64,000 nt of DNA from Nepenthes gracilis (lineage: Eukaryota; Streptophyta; Magnoliopsida; Caryophyllales; Nepenthaceae). The position numbers and the translations under genes are program-made. The notes beneath the pieces are model-generated. The model worked only from the letters and a program-made list of their open reading frames with translations. It ran no database searches and had not been told where the DNA came from. Shown here piece after piece: positions 22,375-33,690 of this stretch. The DNA is taken from the NCBI GenBank assembly GCA_033239525.1, contig BSYO01000033.1:5261501-5325500 (forward strand), read 5' to 3'. The stretch's first letter is position 1. Every line of letters starts with the position of its first letter.

Positions 22375-23560
22375 TTAAAGATTTTGAATTTCATTTACTC
22401 GTCGCCCACTAGTAGAACTAGTAGAACTAGACCACTCATCTATAGCTATGCACGTCCGGTTTTTCTCTAAATAACTGTTTAAATCCTCAAAGTAACTATA
22501 CACTAGAAGATTAGGTAATGGACAGATTTTTTCTTGCTCCAATAAAATACATAGCCCAGCAGAAAATGAAAAAAATATCATCCATCCATCATGGCAAGAC
22601 ATCCTTTGATGGCTAACCATATGATGAATGTATGAGAGTGATGGAATTTTGAACCCTAAACTAAGAAAGCCTAGTAAAAGTACATGCCTGCTTGTTCAAA
22701 GATTCTCTAAGCAGAGCTGATAGAAAAGGTGCCATTAGCCTTAAGTTCCCATAAGATAGAATTGGAAGACTTAAGATAGGGATCATAGAGCAGCCACGAT
22801 CTAATGAGTAATCCCACAATGACCAGTGCTTGAAGCAACCATCTCCGGTGAATACCCTAATAACAACCTCCACCTTTGTGTCCCACAAAAAAGGTACTGA
22901 GAGTAATATAATAACAAAAAAAAAAATAATAATAAGCACCCCTCAAAATGTACTGAAAGTCAAATTAAAAAAATGTCATTTTTATTACCCACAATATGAT
23001 GCACGAATGGTCTCAAAGGGATCCCAAAGTTCTTAATTTTGCAACAACTCTAATGAATGGACTGAGGGAACTTAATATTTCAAATATCTATCCATAATTT
23101 AGTGCCTCTTAACACAATGCACCCAAATCAAAGTCCTTCCATCCACCAAAAGTTCATTGTTACAAGTCACTAAGTTTTTCAAGTTAGGCCTCCTTCTCCT
23201 TTAAGTTTGCAGATATTTGTCTAAACCACATTAGTTGAGGTCTTGTTTGAGTTAGGTTCATGTCAAAAAAAAACTGCTAACAATTCTCTTTAAGACTGAC
23301 TTTGAATTGATAAAATTTGAAGCCCAACAAGACTATATATCCGCATGAATGGAAGAGATAAATTATAGTGTATTATTAAAAAAGAGTCATCTAATATTCC
23401 AAGGTATCACCCTATTAGAATTCTTATCAATAAGAATCACTCATCACCGTGAGTCAGAAAGAAATGAGAAGCACACCTAAGTAATAAACTCGAGGGAAAC
23501 CAATTCTGAATCTCAAAATCTCCTAGACATCTGCTGTCACATGATAGTCATTACAACAAA
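22375..23560 (-). pseudogene. LINE ORF2 3' part (late pol and zf-RVT region)
   Basis: Minus-strand fragments in shifting frames match the usual order of plant L1-type ORF2 after the RT core: EGGLTLKNLVTCN, WVHCVKRH, KIKNFGIPLRPFVHHIVGN, then GDGCFKHWSLWDYSLDRG, LKANGTFSISSAL and FIIWLAIKGCL. The last three correspond to the zf-RVT region (GDG...LW.D.W, G.FSVSSA, FILWLAIK). Many stops and shifts. It belongs with the RT fragment at 26286-26675; the two are separated by a Del-like repeat. Confidence 0.65.
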
Positions 23561-23829
23561 AAAAAAATATTCACTTTCGTCAAATGTTTGGAATTATACC
23601 TGAAAGACCCACAAAAGCTGTGTGACACTACTTAATGATCGCCACTAGCTATTTGTCAGTCGCACCGAAAAGGTGAAGGTTGTGCCCAAAAGCCCACATT
23701 GTAGTCTTTGTATCTCTACATTTCTAGTGGAAGCTTATAAAAATTGAACCCAAAATTTATTTTAATGATACTAAATTTAACAAAATTAATAAATCATCAA
23801 AGTTGATTACAAAATATTGTAAAATTTAA

Positions 23830-26280
23830 GTGTTAGACCAAAGTGTTTTATACCTGAGTGGCGATTAAGTGTGACCGATCCACTTATAAGTGTGTTTTAG
23901 GCAAAATTAGTGTGCCTAATGTGCGTATAAGGTGCTCATTTATGTTTAGTCTATAATAGTGATGATTAATGCATACTAGTGCGCTCGTACTCAACTTTAA
24001 AGAAGTCTTTATGTCTGATCCATGCTTAACTAGCGTATGTACATTAGTCTACTATAGAAAAGTCTTCTAATTAATTTTAACTCATTTTTTATAGATTTTT
24101 TAGAGAATAGATAGAAAAAGAAGAGGAAAAAAGATAGAATAAAAGAACGGAAGAATGAGAAAGTGAATTCAAATTGATTTTAGAAAAATTTAAGTTACTT
24201 TTTTGTTAATCAAAGCTATGGTAAGTGAATTTAAATTCATTTTTTTCTTTATTATTGAATTTATTAGAAATCTCTGGATATTTCTCGTTCAAAGTAGTAT
24301 ACATGTAATATTTGATTACTTTTTTTTTATTATATCTTACATATTAGTTTGATTCTCATAACATGATTTTTTTGAATGCTCATGTTTTCAATTCGTATAT
24401 ATTATATTAAAATTTTAAAATCTTGTAAATATATTATTATATATCTTTTATATATTGTTAAATTGATAAATACTTTATATTTAACATAGATGATTTATTT
24501 TTTTCAGAATTGAGAAAAGATTTGTATATTTAGAATTTGATGTAAAGTTTTTAATTTTAATTAAGTAACAATCATTATAAAGAATTGATTGAATCTATTC
24601 AAACATATCATAATATATTATTTGTAAATCAAAAGTCGAATCTAATATCTATAATTTAAAAAATGATACTTGACCCCGATTATAGGAAATAATATGTAGT
24701 TGACCCATCCACGAGTCATAGATAATAGTATATGACCTTTTGATTATATAAAAATTATTATAACTTGAATTTTATTATTTAAGCTTTATTGGTGAAATCA
24801 TTATTGATTAGTAATTCTTATACATTTAAAAAATTTTACATGCTATATGTTCTAATACATTTGAAAAATTTTTACATGTTGTAAGTTTTTATACATTTAA
24901 AGGATTCTCACAAATTTTATATTTGTACATGTTTGCATGATTTTAGCATGTTTTACGTTTATATATTGGCACACTACATTCGTGTGTTTTATAACATTCT
25001 CAATATATTGGTATTTTGATTTTGATCATAAATATTATCCTTTGTATATTCATTTACTATATTTATATAAAATTTATATATTTTTTATTGAGTATTAGAC
25101 TCATTCTTATTACATTTTTACTAATTTTTCAGATTAGTGGGTTCTAACACACTTGTAGAAATTTCAGACATTGGAAAAGTTTTTTTGGAAGAAATAGATT
25201 TTAAGATTTTTTAGTTGCATTTTGACTAGTCGACTTTGAGTTCGTGAGTTTGGTTTTTGGATTTTATAATTCAATATAATATTTGATATATTGTTTGTTA
25301 CTCTGATTTTGGGATTGAGAAATGTTTTCTTACGATTTAAATTGTTCAGGAGACGAGTTATTAGATTCACTTTGGATGTAAATTTTAGATCTTATTGTTT
25401 AATGTCTATTTATTATTAGAATATTTAATGATATTTGTTATAAGATTTTGTCTCAATGTTCGGATTGGGTTCAAATTTGACGTGTATCTAAATTCAGATC
25501 GTCGAATAAATTAAGGAGTTGCTTTACTCAGGTGTCTGATTGAAAACATATTTGAGTGAATATGTGACTTACTTACTAGTATATCTTATGATATTCAAAT
25601 CAACAACCTTTTTTATATGAGAGAGAAAGATAGGAGGGAGATAATGCATAGAATGTGAGCAGATGGGGATTGAGTATTTGATGGAGGATTGAGCTCCATA
25701 TGGTGTGCTCATTAGACAAAGTGGCTTCAATGGTATTACACTCGTAAGGAAGAGTGGCTTTCTGAGAGTTGCACTCGAATGTAAAAGTGACTTTTCTTGT
25801 TTAGTTGTCTGATTTTTCAGAGTCTGATTCATCTCTCCTCATTTTTCTTGTAAAGAAAATGGTGCATTTATCATATAGGCACCAGCTGGTAGACCTTTGG
25901 ACGTTACACCTTTGTAGTTATCAAATGAATTACTTGCATAACTGTCGCTTGTGCTAATATATCAATAATTATGATGGGTATTACTCTTGTAACCGTCACC
26001 TATATTTATTGGTTGGGTTATCATGGTTTTCGTCCATTGATTTGGAGTGTTAATCGCCGATAACAATCCATTGATGATTCATTAATGCCTATTTATTGTT
26101 GGACTGATTAGGGCACATCTCTTGGGTCAATCACCATACCTTTTATTTATTAAGCTATGAGGACTTTTTGCTGAGCTTTCGCTACTTGAACTTTTCTCCC
26201 TTCAACGAACAGAGTTTTGAGCCGATCTGTGTAGTGTCATATCTCTTAAAATCAGTTGTTGAACTAATTTATTTATAAAT
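23830..26280 (+). mobile_element. Del-like repeat, copy 2, inserted between LINE fragments
   Basis: AT-rich, non-coding. Shares with 57280-59080 the phrases 'cttttgattatataaaaatt' (24737) and 'ttattgagtattagactca' (25087) followed by 'ttactaatttttcag'. The right part (25860-26280) with 'gtcacctatatttattgg' is also non-coding and LTR-like. Exact ends are not visible. It sits between two halves of the same minus-strand LINE, which argues for insertion into it. Confidence 0.4.
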
Positions 26281-26285
26281 TTTGA

Positions 26286-26675
26286 TTAAAGCCTAATTAT
26301 TATATATTTTAAAATTTGGATATTAGGTTGGGAATATGAAAAAAATAAACTTTGAATTATTGGTTTTTCTAACCTTGACGATATCATAAAAAATCTCCAT
26401 ACACATGATAAGTAGATAGGGTGAAATGGGGTCATATTGACAAACACCTTTTCTGTCTTAAGAGAATCCCGAAGATTCACCATTAAAAAGAAATGGAGAG
26501 TGGGAGGTGTGATATGTAAAAATCCGCCAACAAAGTTCTCTATCCTATTATCTTTAAAACAGGCAACACAAAGTTTTAATCTACTTGAGTCATAAGATTT
26601 CATAATATTAACCTTTATAGTACGCGGATTTAGACATTTATTTAATTGGAATTTATAGAATAATTCTTGAGCCAA
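26286..26675 (-). pseudogene. LINE ORF2 reverse-transcriptase fragment
   Basis: A minus-strand frame reads NGESSGFS, a stop, DRKGVCQYDPISPYLLIMCME, matching the plant LINE RT motif (NG...GFF...RGLRQGDPLSPYLFILCME). The Arg-Gln-Gly-Asp box has decayed to CQYD, so the enzyme would be inactive even without the stop. The 129-codon open frame over the same bases is a different frame and not the coding one. Confidence 0.65.
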
Positions 26676-27028
26676 AAAAAAAATGTCAATTTAAGCCGGC
26701 TATCTCAACAAGAAGCAAGGTATCTATTGCTACCGATTAGGTTTAATCAAATAAAACAAACAAGAAAAATAAATGAATGAATAAGGGAGGAAGCTAGCAA
26801 TATCCAATAAAAAAAGCCCTAAAGATCCTTTATCTACGTAGAAGTAGGTGGGGATCGCAAGCTTTTAAGAGACACGGCAGGCTTTTGGGGGCAGCTTTGG
26901 AGGAAAGATGTGACGGTGAATTATAATGTTTACACTTTCTATAAACCTAACAATTATATATATATTTGATTAGTCTTAGATTCGAATCTTGGACCGATTC
27001 AGATTCAACTGCTTTTTGGGCCTGTGTT

Positions 27029-28055
27029 TGATGCGTTCTGAAACCAAATTTCGAGCAGGTTCGGATTACGTTGATCGTTGAATCCGGGTTCATCCACCGA
27101 ATTTGGATCCTGCACAATACTAAAATAAACGATGGGTCGGGTGCCGGCGGGATGCTATCCTACCGAAAATAGTCTGATATTCAAATTAGTAAAACCAGTC
27201 TTCAAGAATCAAGAAGGTAAGAAAAAGAGAAGAATAAGAAAGCAAACAGAGAGTATTTGCGGTGACAATTTGGCTCTTGTTGAGAGAGGTTAATATTACT
27301 CGTGAGGAGTGTTGATTCCTGTCCTAGGGTTCCGGGGAGTCATAACGACAGGAGAGAGAGAGAGCATGGGCGCCGTGTAAGCATGAGAGCTCGAGAGGGC
27401 ACTGTGTGAGCTCTAACGGGTTCCTCGAGGAAAAAAGAGCGTAAGCTTGAGAGCGATTTGAGTTGGTATGAGAGCGTTTGTTCATTGAAAGAAGGCATGT
27501 CCTGGAGTGTGAATTTCATAACCTTCTTATAGTTGAGAAGTTGGGCATCCTTACTTAAGCAGGAGTGCTTGATTCCAATATTCTGTTGGACCAGTTTCCT
27601 TTCTTGGCGTTGGCATTAATGGCGGTAACGGCTCTTTGTGAGAATTGTCTTCTTTCTGTGTTTTTGTAACTATTAGGGTTTATAGCAGGCAGGGGAGAGA
27701 ATCTAGCGCTTTTTCTATGAGGTGCGCGCTGAATCTACTGATAACCGCTGCAATGGATGTTACTTTTTGGGAGAGAGTAAGATCAAGGAAGAAAGCCATT
27801 ATTGGTCGCAGACGAGAATGCAGGTTAAATTGAGCTTGATCGACATAAAGCTTGCTCATGGGTGGGCCCACTGTGGTGCTACCGATCAACAGAAATGTTA
27901 AACGTTCTTTGCGTTTGTTGCTCGTCCTTATGTTGGTCTCCTTGCCCTCTATCCGGTCAACGATTCACATTGACCGTTCAAGGTTACATTTGGACTTTCG
28001 TGGATTTGGACCGTTTTTCCCTCTCAGGCCAACCTACTTATGGGCACACCCATCA
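27029..28055 (-). mobile_element. LTR of the TGATG...CATCA superfamily, minus orientation (first of a pair)
   Basis: On the plus strand it opens 'tgatgcgttctgaaacc' and closes 'gggcacacccatca', the reverse of a TGATG...GCATCA LTR. Near its U3 end it has GGTCAA (27955-27960) and TTGACC (27970-27975), as in 39837-39856. A U5-core relic lies near 27180. No matching 5-bp duplication was found at its ends. Frames at 27645-28169 are not coding. Confidence 0.6.
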
Positions 28056-28869
28056 TTGCTGATATCGAGGCTGATTTCTATCCTGCGCTTCTTGGATCCT
28101 ACACACTACAACAAAAGACAAATGACGGGATTTGCTATTCGATTTATCTTTCAACGCTCAAATCAGTAATCTTCCTTCCAAGATGTAGGAGATAAAAACA
28201 AAATATGTTAGAATTGATGCTAGGAAGAGAATTTGTGAGTCTGATTCGGAAGTGTACTTGTTGTAGAATAGCTTTAGATCGTAGTGCGCTTGTAGAGAGC
28301 GGCTTTCTTGACCACTAGGTTCGTTGGGAATAAAAAGTGAAAAAAGTAACAGTAATAAGTTGCTTGAATGATGGATTGCTTGTATAAGTTTTAGTATTGG
28401 AGAGTGTGTCCTTAGAGTGTGTCCCTATGGCTTCTTATAGTCGTCAGATCTCGCCACCTATCTTAAGTGGTAATGCGGGCTGTCAGCCGTTTGAAGGGAT
28501 CTTTTCTATCTATTATGCGGATACAGGCACCATTCAGGTTTGTAATGGTCAAGAGGGAGAATTTCTTCCTCTGTGAAGACGTTGTATATCGTAAATATTG
28601 AAATTTTCAATGTGAGATGTGCACTGATTTGGGGGTTTCCATTACAGATGGGGTTGTTGACTAGGGAGATTCTCAACATCGTGTCCAATTAGGGTAAATG
28701 ACCGTTGCGCGAGGGAAAGAACTCGTGGACCGTTTTTGGCTTGGGTCACACCCAGCTTCAAGAAGTCTTTCTAGTCAATTGGAGCGTTAACTGTCCTTTA
28801 GGCCAGCGGGCTATGGTATTTTTGGGCCGATCGCCTTTTTAGACTGGCCTATTCTAGCTATCCCCATCA
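28056..28869 (-). mobile_element. Second LTR of the same family, abutting the first
   Basis: Closes on the plus strand with 'gctatccccatca' at 28869 (minus-strand start TGATGGGGATAGC) and contains 'ttggatcctacacac' and the U5 core 'caacgctcaaatcagtaatc' near 28152, parallel to 'ttggatcctgcacaa' in the first LTR. TATA on the minus strand near 28440 (plus 'cttcttatagtcg'). No internal region separates the pair, so this could be a nested insertion or a recombination product. Confidence 0.55.
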
Positions 28870-30160
28870 ATATATATATATACATATATTATTTGTTTAT
28901 TTGTTTATTGATAATTGAATTTGTGAGCTCTATCTTTAGACTTTGTACCACATAATGCTTAGAATAGAAATAAATCACTCAAAATATCTCAAGAATATCG
29001 TTGATATAATTAGCATAGCTATTAAAAAATAGTTTAATAAGTTATGATTGGTCCCCGTGCATGATTTCATATCATACTATTGAGTACATTGATTTGATTG
29101 CTATTCTACTGGGTTTACTGATTTGATTGCTATTAAGATAGTCCTTAATTTTTAATTTTTTTTAAATTTAATAATTAAAATTAAAAAAATTAATTAATAA
29201 ATAATAAAAATTATATATTATTCATCTATTTATTTTTTAATAATAACTATTGGATTCATATAGGATATAAAATTTTAAATTCACATTAGCCACTCTCCAT
29301 TAATCTATCAAGTATATAATCTTTACAGATAAGATTACAAAATAATCAAAAGAAAGCTAAATAACTACTCAGGCTCACGCCAAGCAATCGGATGGGCCCA
29401 CTATACCGCTCACGACCCACTTTGGTGTCTCTCTGTGACCCTCGGATCGGATTATGAGAAACTTTATCTCTCGAAAAGGTAGAGATAAGTGTTCTCCTAA
29501 TTATAATCATATTTTTTAGTAAATGAACATGAATTAATTATTTCAAAATAATTAAATTTTAAATTTTTTTAATTAATTTAATTATAATTATCTATTTAAA
29601 AATAAACAATCAATATTTAAAGAACAAACCTCTTGAATTTCTATCTCTTAAAAAGATAAAAATTTCTTGAATCTTCTCATATTTCTGATTTATTAACAAC
29701 TTGAATAATCTGAATAAGGTTAGTCATTTGCATCTATGTAACTTATTGAACTAACTTGTTAGTGCTTGCATGGTCATCAATCTTTTTAAGTAATATTTCT
29801 AGCTAATAATACTTTGCATACATACCTGGAAATGTTGTTTTCGTGCTGCATTCTCTCAAATGTTACCTACAAGCAACATTTTTTTTAATGTTTAATTTTA
29901 GAAATAAATATTAATTTTTCAGCTTTTTTTTAAAAAAATAAATATTTATTTTATTGTCACTTTCTTAAAATTACCGAAAAAGAAGTCAAATGAATGTATG
30001 TGAGTGACACACGAAGTAAGCAAAGTTTGAAAATGTATTTTTAATAAATTTTAAAGCTTTTAGTAGATATTAGATTTTAAAATTATTTGACATTACATTT
30101 ATTTTAATAAGTGATACAAAAATAGACTTGGGCATAAAATAATTTGCACTGGAGGAGCAC
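28870..30160. other. AT-rich region upstream of the P450
   Basis: Begins with a (TA)n run at 28870-28889. Otherwise A/T-rich with no coding signal, ending at the TATA box of the P450 gene. A short GC-richer patch at 29370-29460 has no recognisable function. Confidence 0.4.
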
Positions 30161-30161
30161 T

Positions 30162-30706
30162 TATAAATAGCTTAACATCATCTATTTCACTAATTATCAA
30201 AACAGAGAGAGAGAGAGAGAGAGGGGGGAGGAGGGGAAGCACCGCTGTACCTTGACCCTCTCTGACAGTGAAATGTGCAGAACATCTCATCCTTTATCCA
30301 AGCGCGACTGGCTGTGAGCCCCAGTCAGCAACGCCCGACGGCACCACCACCACCGACACCGTCTCGCCGGCTTTTCACATATCAGCACCGCTTCTCTCTG
30401 TCTCTCTATCCCTTTCGCAACTGTGCTTTCGGCTTTCTTTGCTCAGGCTGCTGCTGACTTTCCATATCCCGCTTCATCCGCTTATCTCCTTTTTCCGCTT
30501 CCTCCTGTACTTTTAACAGGAAAGTCAGAATTCTGTGTCTGAAATCTCAGTGGTCGACAAAGCAACCAGAAGCCCCTAACGATATTTCTGATTTTCCGGT
30601 CTCCTGCTGTTTTTGACCTTGAGTGGAAGAACTGCTATATCCAATTCAACACATCCATCACTCAAATCTTCCATCTTTTTCTTCCACTCTGTCAGGGCTT
30701 TCAACA
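30162..30706 (+). promoter_or_regulatory. Core promoter and 5' leader of the CYP710A gene
   Basis: TATAAATA at 30162-30169 is well placed for a transcription start near 30195. The leader of about 510 nt then includes a (GA)n tract (30205-30223) and one short upstream ORF with a true ATG (30273-30317, 14 codons, ending TGA). No other ATG was noticed before the main start, whose context CAACAATGG is good for plants. GA tracts in leaders and upstream ORFs can influence plant expression; an effect here is inference. Confidence 0.6.
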
Positions 30707-32235
30707 ATGGATTCCTCCTCCACCACGGAAATACTTTCATTTGCGGCCCCATATTTCCTCTCTCTCATCGCCTTCCTCATTTTCATGGAGCAAATCTTCT
30801 ACCTGAAGAAGAAGTCCATACTCCCCGGCCCCTCTTTGGTCCTTCCCTTCATTGGCAACGCAATCTCTCTTGTGCGCAACCCGACCCAGTTCTGGGACAT
30901 CCAATCGTCCTTCGCCAAGTCGTCCCCACTCGGCGTCTCCGCCAACTACATCCTTGGAAAGTTCATTGTCTTCATCCGCAGCACCGAGCTTAGCCACCAG
31001 ATCTTCGCTAATGTTCGGCCCGATGCGTTTCAACTCATAGGGCACCCTTCGGCAAGAAGCTGTTCGGCGAGCACAACATGATCTACATGATGGGCCAGGA
31101 CCACAAGGACCTCCGCCACCGCATCGCCTCCAATTTCACGCCCAAAGCCCTCTCCACGTACATTGCCATACAGCAACGCGTGATCCTCAAGCACTTGATA
31201 TCCTGGGAGCGGCTCGCGTCCTCTGAATCAAAGCCCATTGCGCTCCGCTTCCTCGTTCGCAACATGAATCTTGAAACTTCCCAAACAGTCTTCGCGGGGC
31301 CGTACCTGAGCGGAGAAGAGAGAGAACGATTCAACATCGACTACTACCTCTTCAATGCCGGCCTCCTGAGGCTCCCAATCGATATGCCGGGATTCTCTTT
31401 TCGAAGAGCGAAGCTCGCCGTTGGCCGGCTAATCGGAACTTTAACCGATTGCGCGGCGAAGAGCAAGGCGAGGATTGCCTCCGGCGAGGAACCGTCGTGC
31501 TTGATTGATTTCTGGATGCAGGATACCGTGAGGGAGGAGAAAGAGGCTGCAGACCAAGGGAATCCTCCACCGTCGCACTCCAGCGACAGAGAGATCGGCG
31601 GCCACGTCTTCGATTTCCTCTTCGCCGCTCAGGACGCTTCCACTTCCTCTCTTCTTTGGGCGGTGACGTTGCTAGATTCCCATCCCGAAGTCTTAGCGAC
31701 GATCCGAGAAGAAGTCTCACGAACATGGTCGCCGGAATCGGACTCTCCGATCACCGCTGAGCATCTTCAGCAGTTGAAGTATTCACAGGCGGTTGCCCGT
31801 GAGATCTTAAGGTACCGAGCTCCGGCGACATTGGTTCCCCACATCGCCTCACAGGACTTCCCTCTGACTGCAAGTTACACGATTCCCAAGGGAACGATTG
31901 TCTTTCCATCCGTGTTTGAGTCGTCGTTTCAAGGATTCACCGAACCGGAGCGGTTCGACCCGGACCGATTTCTGGAAGCGAGGCATGAGGACCAGATTTG
32001 TAGGCGAAACTTTCTCGTCTTCGGAGCTGGGGCCCACCAGTGCGTGGGCCAGAGGTACGCGATCAATCATCTGGTACTGTTCATTGCGATGTTCGCCTCG
32101 CTGCTTGATTTCAAGAGGCACAGAACGGACGGCTGTGATGAGCTTGCGTACGTCCCTACTATTTGTCCCAAGGACGATTGCATGGTTTTCCTCGGTCGCA
32201 GATGCGCACGGTATCCTAATCTCTCGTTGAATTGA
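30707..32235 (+). pseudogene. CYP710A: CYP710A-type sterol C-22 desaturase, single exon with a one-base frameshift
   Basis: Plant CYP710A enzymes are ER-bound P450s that add the C-22 double bond to make stigmasterol or brassicasterol. The start ATG (30707) gives an N-terminal membrane anchor ([18 protein letters not shown]) followed by the proline hinge PGPS. Family landmarks follow: [14 protein letters not shown] text, [23 protein letters not shown], the I-helix [10 protein letters not shown], ExxR as EILR, FDPDRF, and the heme loop [10 protein letters not shown], ending ARYPNLSLN and TGA at 32235. The CYP710A genes I know are intronless, as here. Length is about 509 residues when the shift is ignored, normal for the family. 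The only defect is the C-run at 31045-31047, one base short, which shifts the frame inside the GHPFGKK region; without correction the product ends after about 125 residues. All catalytic motifs are intact, so a recent mutation or a base-call error is equally possible. Confidence 0.9.
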
Positions 32236-32335
32236 CGGGATTTTACCCTCTTCTTTCACCGTTCTGCTTCGTACATAAGGTATAGACTCGGGTGGCAGTA
32301 ATGTGCGAAGCATTAAAGTCACCTGCGATATTCTT

Positions 32336-32519
32336 GGGAGTCGTCGGATTAAAAAATCTGATAGCTCCCCTTTTATATTAAAAATAATATAATTTTTAAT
32401 TTTTTTAAATATTTTTTTGCTTTTGATTATAAAAATAAAAATTTTAATATTTTTATTTTTAAATTTTATAATTTTTTTTAAAAAAATAAGAGCCGTCGGA
32501 TTTCAATCCAACGGCTCCC
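32336..32519. mobile_element. Foldback/MITE-like element 100 bp downstream of the P450
   Basis: Imperfect terminal inverted repeats of ~30 bp: GGGAGTCGTCGGATT... at the left and, reversed, GGGAGCCGTTGGATT... at the right. Each terminus is itself a near-perfect hairpin (for example GAGCCGTCGGAT / ATCCAACGGCTC at 32490-32517). The middle is A/T-rich and non-coding. Total 184 bp. Target duplication not resolved, so the superfamily stays open. Confidence 0.6.
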
Positions 32520-33690
32520 ATTGGCATTGAATGGGGCTGCGCGTTGTAGCCCCCCTTGTTCCCGTAATGTATATGGCTTTTATTCGGTGTGTCCGGTTTC
32601 ATTGTTTATTAATGATTTATCATTTGTCGTCAAAAGAATAAATAGATTCAATGGATAATCAGGATTCTTGCAATTGAATAAGAAATATGTAGTGTTTTCC
32701 CGTGATTATTGCAACTCTTATTACAAGTGAAAAACATTAAAGCAGTGTAAATTGTTAGAGTCGATATGTATTCTAAATTTTGATTTAATTCAAGTATTTT
32801 TATGGCCTCCATTTGAACCCTAAAGTGATTTTTCATACACCATGAATAAAACAAGAGATAAAAGATAATGTTGAAGTATATCTAGATCATACGATACTTT
32901 AAAAATTAAGAGGGTCTTATTATCTGTGTTGCCTATGGCTTATCTAAGCCTTATGGTCCTTAGATCATATGGTGCTTATGTGTTATCTATATCTAGATTA
33001 TATGATCCTTAGATCTACAATCTAATTGCTTGCATCACTTATACTCTTTTATTTATAGTGAAATTATATTCATCTTTTGCCATTAAGTATAGTTCTTATA
33101 TTGATAATAAACAACGTGAATTCGTTATCTTGTATACTTAAATTCTTATCTTAATTTTATTTATTAATCACAATACGATATATCTATTTTTGTATATATT
33201 AGATAGTGTAGACAGATTGATAAGATATTATATTATCTAAAATATTTTTAAAGATTCTATAAAATATACACTTAAAATCACCTTAGCACATATACATCTT
33301 TTGGAGGCATTCAATGCTATTCCATGCTTTCGATAAAAAGAAATTTTTAGATTAAGCTGCAATGTCATTCAGCTGAAAAATCTAAAATTGGACTTTGAGT
33401 GGGTTTCGATGACCAGTGGTAATACCATCATGTATCTGGAGTTTTAGGTTGCCAGCACGAGGAGAATAGGTGGTAGTGCAAGTCGCCGATGGGGGAGAAT
33501 AGGCACCGATGCAGCTGTGGGCACGATTAGAGTAGGGAGGTGGGTAGTAGCCAAGGCAACGTAATACCTAAACATTAGCTAAAGCCCAAACTGGTGGATG
33601 AGCATGCATCCGATAATAGTGATAATTGACATGAGTCCAACGGCTACAACTGGCCTAAGCCTAATGGCAGAGTGTCGATAGGTGATGATA
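32520..33690. other. Intergenic, no feature recognised
   Basis: AT-rich until about 33300, then GC-richer repetitive text (33420-33690) with 'gatggtagtag'-like phrases that has no coding potential. Probably old transposon DNA. Confidence 0.35.

Noticed and set aside
27645..28169. Overlapping frames of 60-105 codons
   Set aside because: Lie within LTRs of a known family in the window; no domain and no conservation of frame.
30623..30706. 28-codon N-terminal extension of the P450
   Set aside because: The frame begins with GTG, not ATG; the family start and a good plant context fit the ATG at 30707.
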